Positions 55,315 through 64,000 of a stretch of 64,000 nucleotides of DNA are shown here, one piece after another. How positions within the stretch are numbered: position 1 is the first letter of the stretch; each line of letters begins with the position of its first letter. The DNA is from Cladorhizidae sp. MBARI D1340-BT2 (Eukaryota; Porifera; Demospongiae; Poecilosclerida; Cladorhizidae). A program made the position numbers and the translations under genes. The stretch lies in NCBI GenBank assembly GCA_028752905.1, contig JAQNBH010000014.1:20218990-20282989 (forward strand), written 5' to 3'. Under the pieces are notes generated by a model. It was not told the origin of the DNA, ran no database searches, and saw only the letters and a list, made by a program, of their open reading frames with translations.

Positions 55315-56205
55315 CCCTTTCACCGCTGACTTTCCTGGACATTTTTCCTAAAGTATACCAGCTACCAAAAAAAATCATTATAAAATCAGCAATCCATTCA
55401 TATCAGTTGTAATTTTGTCATGTGATAGCATCATCGTTTATAAACAATGTGATCTCATTAGTTAAACACATTATCAACCACAAAATATGAATATCATTAT
55501 GCTAAATTTCTCTATCAATATCTAACATTTAATCAACAAAAAATGTTTATAATATATTTACTCATTTAGTTAGTTAGTATTTAGTAAACATTAGTCATAA
55601 TAATTTAGGCATATAGCAATATATAGTGGTGGGTTTTTGACAAAATTTGATCATATGATTCTATAGCCCAGTAATACAATGGTTTATTATGTTATTGAAA
55701 TTCAACTATTTGAGAAAGAACATGCAAATACAAATATGTAGATACTTTAGCTAACCTGAGAAGGCTTCCTGATCAATTTCATTATAACTAGAGAGCTGGT
55801 CATAGGAAAAGGAAGAATCCTGAGGGTCTAAAGTACAGCGGCTAAAGAATGCACTGCTGCACGATCAGAACTTGCATTTCCAAGGTAGCCACATATTTCT
55901 TCACCTTCTTCTTCCTCTGACTCATCCTCAGTGAGAGCAAAATCCTCGCTAGAAACCAGGGAAAGTACTTCTTTAAGCGTTAAACATCCACTCATTTATA
56001 GGTCGTCAAAACCGCGAACCATCGGTAGTTGCACGTATTTTTCGCCAACTAATCGGGCGTTTCCAGATGTGATTTTTGGACGTCATATAGAGTAATAGTT
56101 GCTCTTTCCGGTGGTATGTAAATTATGACTATAGGCCAAGCGATCGATTTATTAGCGATTTTTTAAAGTCCATTACGCCATATGGCGCTTACAGCGGTGA
56201 GAGGG
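55315..56205 (-). mobile_element. piggyBac-like element, internally deleted
   Basis: It is flanked by TTAA on both sides (55311-55314 and 56206-56209) and has inverted ends CCCTTTCACCGCTG / CAGCGGTGAGAGGG. TTAA target duplication and CCC/GGG termini are diagnostic of piggyBac. It is 891 bp long and keeps only a transposase N-terminus on the minus strand. It splits the DUF7869-like exon between GTTGCTGTGG and GACATGTCAG. Confidence 0.9.
55828..55995 (-). CDS. piggyBac transposase N-terminal remnant (55 aa)
   Basis: The minus-strand ATG at 55995 opens MSGCLTLKEVLSLVSSEDFA, followed by an acidic run (TEDESEEEEGEE) and a stop at 55828. Short N-terminal acidic regions of this type head piggyBac transposases. 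The catalytic core is absent, so the peptide cannot transpose anything. The call rests on the surrounding TTAA element. Confidence 0.6.
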   Translation of the reverse strand: MSGCLTLKEVLSLVSSEDFALTEDESEEEEGEEICGYLGNASSDRAAVHSLAAVL

Positions 56206-56525
56206 TTAAGGACATGTCAGACAGCAACGAGAGAAACATACCTCTTCTTGTCCAGAACCACCAGAACTGGAATCCATCTGTACATGAAGGCCCCCCAATA
56301 ATAAAGCCAGAGGGGCTTTCTGCTGAAAGGAAGCAATATCTTTTCGCCAAGATCCGGGAATTTTGCCTCCTTAACTGTCAGGATATTGTTTGCCCTGATC
56401 CTTCTCCTCCACCTCCAACCCTCTCACTAGCACTCACACCACCAGCACCACACCATCACCTAAAAGATGTCAGACATAACTATATTTTTGGTACATTACA
56501 GCTATCCACAGTATTATAACACCAA

Positions 56526-57074
56526 ACATCAACTCAAAATTTATGCCAAAATGTAACTTAACATGTTTAGCTAGCAGCTAACTAGCAACAGAAGAGGTGA
56601 ACTTACTTGATTCTCAACTTGATTTAGCAGCGCTAATAATAAGCATGTAATTTGAGAATCTAAAAGTTCACCTCTCTGGCAGCGCGAACTGCCTAAGAAA
56701 GGATACCAAACATAGCTTATCAACTCTCTCAACTCTTCCTAGACCATCTACAACTCCTAAACTAACCAGTCTTACTACTCACCGCTGCTCAGAAGCAAGT
56801 CTTCATCCACTGAACACCAAAGATTCTGTTCGCCTCGTGGCACCCCAATTACGGAAGATTACGGATTCATTTCGCTCGCGCCTGATAACGCGTTTGTGAT
56901 GCAATTTCCCAATAACAGCGCCAGCTGGAGGGCAAATGTTTCATGTCATAGCTCAAAGGCTACGCGTTCAAACGGTTTCAAACTTTCAGGATGATCTTTA
57001 GGTATTATAATATGTGATTATGTCATAAAAATAAAACTTTTGATTTTTCTGAAATCGGGTCACATTAAAGGGGG
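56526..57074. other. Non-coding, with one hairpin
   Basis: The inverted pair AGAGGTGAACTT (about 56594) / AAGTTCACCTCT (about 56665), with inner TTGATTCTCAA/TTGAGAATC, makes an approximately 82-nt hairpin. I see nothing else. Confidence 0.6.
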
Positions 57075-57162
57075 TTTTTTCTTTTTTTCCCCCTTTCCCC
57101 CCCCCTTTTTTTCCCCTCCGCTTTCCCCCCCCCCCCCCTTTTCTTCTCTTTCTTTCTTTCTC
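57075..57162 (+). repeat. Polypyrimidine tract outside the array
   Basis: The T/C-only sequence mirrors the tract that precedes the 65-nt block in every array unit. Confidence 0.85.
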
Positions 57163-57227
57163 GCACTGCCTACGAACTTGTCGAATAGCCAGAGAAAATG
57201 CTGCTTTGAGTCTACCAGCGATGCCTG
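57163..57227 (+). repeat. Solo copy of the 65-nt array block
   Basis: It starts GCACTGCCTACGAACTTGTC and is nearly identical to the array copies (ATGCCTG at its end), with T-rich sequence again following. No 28S or retroelement sequence is nearby. Confidence 0.85.
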
Positions 57228-57253
57228 TTTTTCCCCCCTCTTCTCGGTAAGCA

Positions 57254-60092
57254 TTTTTCTGTCATTCTGTCACCAAAACAGTTTTCTGTAATTTAAGCTC
57301 TAGAAAGAGCTTCATAATATTTAAAAGAAATCTATTTTGTCCATTTGGACAAGAATTAGCTATTTCAGAGAGTTGATCCTCACAGCACTAAAAAACGTCC
57401 GAATTGAAGGGGGAAAAAGAGCTGAAATTTTCACCCAAAGCAGTGTTCTACCATTTAAAGAGTAGAATCAGTTTCATACTGTTAAAAGGAACCTAATGTG
57501 CCCTCTTTGTCAAGAATTAATCATATCTGACATTTTTTTCTCAACACAGTCAAGAACGTCCCAATTGGATTAAAAAAAGAGCTTGTTTCTGTAAAAAATG
57601 GGTTGCCATTTAACGAGCAGAAAGCATTTAATAATGTTAAAAAGAAGCCTAGAGTGCCCATTTTGACAAGAATGAGATAATTTTTTCTCATAACACTCGG
57701 AAACATCCGAATTGGAGCCAAAAGACTTATTTCGGTGCAAAAGTGGATTAATATTCACCAATACAAGTTTTCTCTCATTTAAACAGTAGAAAGAGTTGCA
57801 TAACTTTAACCCTATTGCGCACATCTATCTAGAAAGAGACATGTTTTTCTCAAAACACTCAAATTGGAGCCAAAAATTAGTATAAAAGAGGAAATTTCTC
57901 ACCAAAACAGTTTTGTGTCCTTTAGAGAGTACCAATAGTTTCATAATGTTAAAAAGGAACCTAATGTGCCCATTTTAAACAGATTGAGGTATTTCAAACA
58001 TTTTTTCTTAAAAACAGTAAAAAATTTGATTGAAATGGGGAGATTGCTCACCAACAGCTCATTTAAAAAGTAGATACAGTTTAGTCGGTGGGGGAAAAAA
58101 GCTTCTTTCGGTTAAAAAGGATATATAGAAATTTTCATCAAAAGCATTTTCCAAAAGTACAAAGAGTTTCATAATGTTAAATAGGAACCTAATGTGCTCA
58201 TTTTGGCTATTTCAAACACAAAACTCTCAAATACGTCCTAATTGGAGGCCAAAAGAACTCTTTCGGTTTAAAAGGGGAGATATCTCACAAAAGCAATTTT
58301 CTGTATATAGTTAAAAAGTAGAAACAGTTTCATAATGTTTAAAAGGAAGCTAATGTTCTAATTTTGTCCAGAATGAGCTAATTCGGACAGTTTTCCTCAA
58401 ATTGCTCAAGAAGATATCAATTAGAAAAAAAGAGAGCTTAAAAAGGGTCACTAAAAGCAGTTTTCGGTCATTTAAAGAGTAGAAATAGTTTCATAATGTT
58501 GCAAAGCACTCTAATGTGAAAAGTTTAAAAGAATTATCCGTTAAAAAGGAATCTAATGTGCAATTTCGACTACAAGGTGCTATTTCAGACAGTTTTTCAT
58601 CAAAACACTCAAAAACATTTGAATTGGAGCACTCCTGTTGGGAGAAATTTTTACCAAATGCAGTTTTCTGTCATTTCAATAGTAGAATAAGTTTCATAGT
58701 GTTAAAAAGGAATGTAATGTGTCAATTTTGAGAACAATGAACTATTTCAGACTTTTTTTTCCTAAAAAATTATCCGAATTGGAGTAAAAAATAGTTAAAA
58801 AGGGGAAAATTAGCAGCTCTTTGTGTTTTAAATAGTACAAAGAGTTTCATAATATTAAAAGGAACCTAAAGTTCCCATTTTGACAAGAATGAACTATTTT
58901 AGAGAGTTTCCTCTAAATACTCAAAACATCCAACTTGGTGAATATAAAGAGCTTCTTCCTGTTAAAAAGATGAGATTTCTCACCAAAAGCAGGTTTCTGT
59001 CATATAGAGAGTAGAAACAGTTTCATAATGTTAAAAAGGAACCTAATGTGCCCATTTTGATAAGAATGAGACGGTTTTTCGTCAAAACTTTCAATAACGT
59101 CCTAATTGGAGGGAAAAATTGCTTCTTTCTGTTAAAAAAGGGAGAAATTATCAACAAAAGCAGTTTTCTCTCATTTAAATAGTGGGAAGAGTTCATAAGG
59201 ATAAATAGAAACCCAATTTGCACAATTTGACAAGAATGAGCTAATTCTGATATTTTTTCCTCAAAACACTCCTTCTTTCGTTAAAATGATGAGTGTTTAA
59301 CCAAAAACAGTTTTCGGTCAATTAAACACTAGTAAGAGTTACATAATATTTAAAAGGAACCTATTGTGCCCATTTATACAATAATGAGTTATTTCAGAGA
59401 GTTCATCCTCACACCACTCAAAAACGTCTCAATAAAAGCTTCTTTCGGTTAAAAAGGGTGAAATTTTCACGAAAAGCAGTGTTCGGTCATTTAACGAGTA
59501 GAAACGAATGTTATAAAGGAACCTAATGTGCCCATTTCGACAAGAATAAAGTATACGAGACATTATTTCCTCAAAACCTACAAGAACATCTGAATTGGAG
59601 CCAAAAAGAGCTACCCTCTGTTAAAAAGAGGAGAAATTTTCAACAAAAGCCATGTTCTGTCATTAATTTTAATGAGTAGAAACAGTTTTATAATGTTATA
59701 AAGGAACCTAATGTGCCCATTTCGACAGGAATAAACTAAATCAGACTTTTTTCCCTCAAAACATACAAAAACATCTGAATTGGAGACAAAAAGTGCTTCC
59801 CTCGTTTAAAAAGGAGAGAAATTTTCAACGAAAGCAGTTTTCTGTTATTTAAAGAGCAGAGAGAATTTCATAATTTTTAATATTTGATAAGAATGAGCTA
59901 TTTCAGACATATTTTTTTTTAACATTCAAAAACATAACAATTGGAACCAAATAGAGCCACTTTCACAAAAACAGTTTTTTGTCATTTAAACTCTATAAAG
60001 AGCTTCATAATATTTAAAAGAAATCTATTGTGTCCATTTCGACAAGAATGAGCTATTTCAGTGAGTTTATCCTCACAGCACTAACTATGTTG
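57254..60092. repeat. Degenerate satellite, about 170-bp period, about 16-17 copies
   Basis: The recurrent words are TTTCATAATGTTAAAAAGGA, ACCTAATGTGCCCATTTTGA, CAAGAATGAGCTATTTCAGA, CGTCCGAATTGGAG and AGCTTCTTTCGGTTAAAAAG, in constant order. Copies start about every 150-190 bp (for example near 57494, 57650, 57960, 58190, 58713, 59043, 59523, 59705 and 60025). The first and last copies share variants (AGAAATCTATT, GATCCTCACAGCACTA) not in the middle ones. No coding frame is conserved. Confidence 0.9.
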
Positions 60093-60433
60093 CTATTGTA
60101 GGTAGAAGATTTAATGGATGTGCATTATTTAGTAATGTTGTTTAGTGTTGTTTAGCTGATTTGAATAGAAGTAGTGTTGCTAAACAATCCGAGTTTAGCT
60201 TTGTGAGCATACACATTCTTCTTATTTTTAGTTGAGTATAAGTAGACGTATCTATTGGTACATTCACACAAGTAATGCACTCATTGTTCTGCATTGCTGT
60301 TGTTGCTGCAGGTGGCACAAGAACACATGCAGCAGAAGCAGCTGACATCCTTGCAGACAACACCAGTACCAAGGAACAAGTTAGCAACACCATCCTCTAG
60401 TTGGTTATGTTGTTATTATTATTCTTGCTGTAG

Positions 60434-60858
60434 AAATACGAGGATTTCCTGGCCAAAATCCCCACGGGAAAGCGTGATGGCTTAGATGTTACAATAAAGG
60501 AAGAGGGACATCTATGTCGAATTGCTCAAAAATTGATTTCTTGGGATGACATGCCAGATCTTCTAGGCTTGGACTTGAATCCACATGTGTGGGATATCAA
60601 GGCTAATAATAGGGACAATCCTTATCAACAAAGGTACTATAAGGCTAAATAATTGTGTTCAGCTTGTGGATGTGGTATTAGAGATGCACTCTATATATTT
60701 GCAGGAGGGCCGCTCTAGAAGCCTGGAGGACTTCTGCTATCAGCACAACTTTCAAAAGACTGCTGCATATATGTGTAGAAGGAAATTGGGAGGATAGTGC
60801 CCAGGTCATCATTGATAATTATTATAAAGGAACTTTAATAATTGGCACAATAATTTGA
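60434..60858 (+). CDS. Death-domain protein, 3' exons (partial)
   Basis: Two exons joined at GT-AG sites are supported. The first, 60434-60633, reads KYEDFLAKIPTGKRDGLDV, then GHLCRIAQKLISWDDMPDLL and GLDLNPHVWDIKANNRDN. After a 71-nt intron (60634-60704), 60705-60858 reads RRAALEAWRTSAISTTFKRL, then LHICVEGNWEDSAQVII, to a TGA. The pattern (hydrophobic helix 1, W..L...LGL, a charged turn, ALE.W, FK.LL, ...DSAQ) is that of a six-helix death domain, which mediates homotypic protein interactions in signalling. Such genes are very numerous in sponges. Upstream exons were not assigned with confidence; a possible one lies at about 60313-60402 after a TTGCTGCAG acceptor. No stop or frameshift is seen in the joined exons, so the gene may be functional. 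Confidence 0.6.
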
Positions 60859-61130
60859 AGTGTATTTGTTAAATGTTGACTTACAAATGAATTTAGTCCA
60901 GAGAGAACATTAATGCATTATAATTATACATACTTATATCATTAAAATACTGGTAAACCTCAAGAGCAAGTCTAAATGCACATGATCAATCTCGTGTAAA
61001 TACTTCCCTGCTTCTGTTCCTCTTCACATTTCGTCTATATGCATGTGCTACTAGTCCTAGTGTACTGCATATAACCAAATTATTGTTGTTCTTGTGTCTA
61101 TCAATGGTTGTGTTGCATGCGTAAGGGAGA
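60859..61130. other. Non-coding
   Basis: AT-rich sequence downstream of the death-domain gene. Nothing recognised. Confidence 0.5.
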
Positions 61131-61300
61131 AGAATCCGGTACGGCCTGGCCACATATACAAGAGGTACTGCATGAAGTAGGGAGTAGGGCCGGCCCAGCC
61201 AGGCCACATGTGCAAGAAGTATTGAATGAGGCAGGGAGAAGGGCCTGGCCCACTCTGGCCACACAAGTAAAGTATATTGAATGAGGTGGGGAGAACGCTA
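61131..61300. repeat. Minisatellite, about 60-65 bp period, 3 copies
   Basis: GGCCTGGCCAC-like, ACAAG(A)GGTA-like and TGAATGAGG(C/T)AGGGAGAA-like words recur three times. Confidence 0.75.
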
Positions 61301-62770
61301 TGACCCCCGTGGCAACAGAACTGTAAGAGGTGGCCTGAATAAACATAATAGTTGGCTACTAGGACTAGTTGCTTACAAAAATTTCAGGGAATTGCTGTTT
61401 AAGGTGCTAAAATTAAATGCCCCAAAAATACTAATAAAATCAGTAGCCGAAAGGAGCTAGCTTGCTGCAGCACAAGAGCCTGTCCTGTACCTCTATGCTG
61501 ATCAGCTTAGGCATCCCTACAATCTACAGATGTACCAGATACACATGTAGCATTAGCGTTTGTAAAGACATGGCAAGTCAAGTTCTGTGAACAGATTACC
61601 TCCAAGTCCTAGTACTGTTTGTTTGTGGGTATGGCTGTAGCAGATTAGGATGAGTATAAACAAAATGTGTAACCCCATTAGTATACATCACAGCACGTGT
61701 GTAATGGAGGTTCCGCTGATATATTTGGGGGTTCATACACTTACATCAGTGGTAGGCCTGGTCCAACAGGTGCATGCCATACACCAGATGATGGCCAATG
61801 ATCTTACCGGGTGAAAGTCGAGTAAATGGTTAATTAAATTTCTCAACAAGATGTCCGATTGGTCTGTACATCCCCATATTACCTAGCAACAAACATAATC
61901 GGAATGTGGAAGAGCTGAAGACCATTAAAAAAAAGATGAAACTTCATTGAAATCTTGTAAAATAGCTGATATATATATACCACTTAGTTAGTCACCAACC
62001 AAGAACTAATAAAATTATGCATATTTATTTTCATATATTTGTGGTCTAGATGGGTGCAGTTATTTTGTGACGGGTCGATCCACGTCAAATTTCTTTTGGA
62101 ATGGCTCCTTCGTCAGAATGAACGGACTGCAAACAATTCCAGGGTAGCATAAATGATTGTGTAGCTTTCCCATGAAGAACAGCTTTAAGAGATTTGCGGT
62201 CAACTTCATCTCACTCTTCAGGGAAATCTGCGGGTTAACCTAGAATCCCAGTCTGGCACAACTCCAGCACAGCCCTAGATAATAAAGGGTGGGACTCAAT
62301 GGGTTGGGAATTTCTGAACTATGTGCTAGTATACCTAGTAGGGGGGTTGGGATTGTCTGAGCTATGCTAGTAGGGGGCCCAGAATGGGTTGAGACTGTTT
62401 GGGGTAGGGTGTTCAGGCTCCTTTCTGGCTGAAGCCCTCACATGTGGTGTGGCTCATTCTATTTCACTATAGCTCATTTGCATTCACTTTGCCTAAGATA
62501 ACTCTAAATACTCATTCTGTTCCAAAATTCCAGACAGCTGTCAACTCCTGCTGACGCTCCACTTCTTCCTATGATAATGCTAGAGAGCTCTCGACATACA
62601 AGCACAGATATAGCTATATCGTCCACAAGTAAAGTCTACAGAGAGCGCATAAACCACACCGAATGCAGTTATGTGCCTTGCATGCTGTGCACATACTCTC
62701 CCATTATGATCTAACCTGTTAAAGAGTATATAACTTGTTTATGCTAAATTATACATGGCAAATTGGCTGG
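61301..62770. other. Non-coding, no gene recognised
   Basis: A local degenerate repeat lies at about 62294-62405 (GGGTTGGGAATT..., GGGTTGGGATTGTCTGAGCT and GGGTTGAGACTGTTTGGGGT with GCTAGTA(GGGGGG) between). Nothing else is seen. Confidence 0.5.
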
Positions 62771-63040
62771 CTAAGTATTAACTATCATTCTGCAAGACGG
62801 GCTGGAAATAGCAGAGTTGGCACATGGCTGAGAAGACTGCTGGGGTAGCATTGTGATGTGGAGGTTTACCAGAAAAGGTCCAAGGTCCACACTTTCCAGC
62901 AAGTTGGGGTCCATGTTATGTCCTGTGTCTGTGAAGTCACACAAGGTTTGTAGATGTATTTGGTTCTGTATGTTGTTAGGATAGTTGCAGTGCTCATTAT
63001 ACTCAAGTGTGATTTTATCCACCATACCTTCGACCAGTCC
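62771..63040 (-). other. Open frame of uncertain meaning
   Basis: The minus-strand frame contains MVDKITLEYNEHCNYPNN and NLLESVDLGPFLVNL. The composition looks protein-like but no family is recognised and no splice context is clear. It could be an exon of a minus-strand gene or chance. Confidence 0.2.
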
Positions 63041-63422
63041 ATCTTGGTCAAATATCCAACAGATCCCTACAAAACTTCATTCACGTCAACTATTGTATGT
63101 TGGAAATTTGGTGCCAAGTTCCTTAGTGAAGTGCCGTAAACCGATGCCCATGTGCTAGCTCAAATGGACGTCTGGGATGTTGGTGCACAATAGCCACTAC
63201 TACTTCAAATATTTTATTTGTAGAGGCTCAGGTGACTGCATGTTTCCCGTCTAACTTGCATTAGCAAAGTGAATGTGAACAGAGTACAGCACTAGAATAA
63301 GGAGCACATGGTTAATAACAATCTGTCATTGTCAGAAGCAGCAAAACATTACGTACTTTTATAAGTATATAAATATCTACACAAATATGAGGAGTGTAAG
63401 TAATGTAAAAAGGAGTCTTCCA

Positions 63423-63614
63423 TCAAGTTCCACACTTGCAGTAAACAGGGAATACACTGTTACTGAGTAGGAAGCTACTCCGTGACTGCCTCCTGTCCCT
63501 CTCCAGCCACTTTGCGTTGAGCCGGATGGCCTCACAGTTCTGCTTCACCATCCTATTAGCCACTGCACACGGGTTCTTCGTAGAGAACTTCTCCACCTCA
63601 CACGCATGTTCTTT
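63423..63614 (-). CDS. Possible last exon of an M1-family aminopeptidase (partial)
   Basis: After a GCTTAG acceptor (63615-63620 read on the minus strand) an open frame of 63 codons gives EVEKFSTKNPCAVANRMVKQ and NCEAIRLNAKWLERDRRQ, then ends at TGA (63423). The layout F...P...R.V.Q..E.I.LN.KWLERD is like the extreme C-terminus of M1 (ERAP/aminopeptidase N) proteins, where the last helices cap the catalytic domain. The rest of the gene would lie further right, and I could not find the preceding exon in the remaining 386 bp. Moderate to low certainty because the segment is short. Confidence 0.45.
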   Translation of the reverse strand, partial: KEHACEVEKFSTKNPCAVANRMVKQNCEAIRLNAKWLERDRRQSRSSFLLSNSVFPVYCKCGT

Positions 63615-64000
63615 CTAAGCAAACCCACCGGTGGTTACCTGCATGCATACAAGTAGGACTTAGTTTGGGGCAGGTCCTCTGAGCATGAACAAACAGAACT
63701 TGAATATGAACTACAATGACTGCCAGTACTTGTAAGCTGAGTAGCTGGCCATCTGAGCAGCAGCTAGCAGAGTAATGGGATGATGAGAGGAGGTATTCAG
63801 TTTTAACTCAATAGGGCTGATAGCAGACATATCCATGCATGCAGGGATTTCATGTTTCATGACGGATGTGAAATTGGAAGCCATCATCAAAAGTTAGCTC
63901 GCACAGTAAAATTCAACACGAGCTGTTGGTTGGCAAGGCTGCATCTAACCCTACTCTACCAGAATAACACCTGGTTTGTGAAATGGTGAGGTTTACGATG

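Larger units (their letters stand above)
49272..56522 (+). pseudogene. DDE-type transposase-like gene (DUF7869-like), multi-exon, interrupted by other elements
   Basis: Exons supported by GT-AG sites and family-like peptides are: 49272-49499 (LKAHYIAVGLTTRQHGNYK in one frame, then IHAILLPGHIPGYKRDDLQL); 49560-49759 (VEYTAFCTLWRKLTPHITVM, PEEEKSE); 49814-50026 (ending MHYSFDFAQQ); 54663-54763 (VHYPSAP ... MYFLTPMKCGIFGICCEAIP); 54824-55314 (NLHADNCSGQNKN, CLADIENVVNTSADVNHAQL, YNWADHFSKYFRRI); and 56210-56522 (LSAERKQYLFAKIREFC). The DNCxGQNKN motif and exon order match an invertebrate transposon-associated family. Introns are 60, 54 and 60 nt, except the fourth, 4.6 kb, filled with a Mutator-like and a foldback element. 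A piggyBac-like element splits the last exon. Several one-base frameshifts and stops (for example after HADNCSGQNKNHFMM) show decay. Upstream exons are probably cut off by the array breakpoint. Confidence 0.7.

Overview
The window looks like nuclear DNA of an invertebrate animal, and a sponge is my best guess. The reasons are the transposon families present (pogo-like, Mutator-like, piggyBac, R2-like retroelements), spliceosomal introns of only about 55-80 nt, a death-domain gene fragment, and animal-type 28S/18S rRNA pieces. The species cannot be fixed from the sequence alone. Nearly everything is mobile DNA or its debris. The only plausible host genes are a death-domain gene (60434-60858), the last exon of a possible M1 aminopeptidase (63423-63614, minus) and perhaps the hAT-derived TTF-zinc-finger/DUF4371 gene that runs off the left edge (1-1017, minus).

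Layout. 1-1.4 kb: DUF4371 gene with a threefold tandem repeat upstream. 2.2-3.0 kb: fossil Gypsy-like gag/protease. 3.1-6.4 kb: full-length but dead pogo-like transposon with terminal inverted repeats. 8.2-10.8 kb: second, different pogo-like transposon abutting a Mutator-like transposase fragment (10.8-11.3 kb). 11.9-12.1 kb: antisense 28S fragment directly followed by R2-like element A (12.1-15.7 kb), which is decayed and carries intron-like sequences. 15.95-48.95 kb: the centrepiece, a tandem array of five composite units (about 6.5-7.5 kb each). 49.3-56.5 kb: a DDE-type transposase-like gene (DUF7869-like) whose fourth intron holds a Mutator-like element and a foldback element, and whose last part is split by a piggyBac-like element. 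57.2-60.1 kb: a degenerate satellite of about 170 bp period. 60-64 kb: mostly single-copy sequence with the two host-gene fragments.

The array is the most unusual feature. Each complete unit reads, on the + strand: the last ~47 nt of 18S rRNA in sense; an R2-like non-LTR retrotransposon in sense (N-terminal DNA-binding-like domain, reverse transcriptase, CCHC knuckle, restriction-like endonuclease), always broken by stops and frameshifts; a spacer with reiterated GTGCGTAAAACTCC-like motifs and a TATA-like box; a long polypyrimidine tract; a conserved 65-nt block of unknown nature; a rearranged 28S rRNA 3' portion in ANTISENSE; then the next unit. Units 1 and 2 carry a giant foldback element inside the 28S part, and units 3 and 4 show the empty site. 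Units 2-5 share many inactivating mutations that unit 1 lacks, so an already dead or dying unit was amplified. The array is therefore a satellite made from ribosomal DNA and an rDNA-associated retroelement, not an ordinary rDNA repeat.
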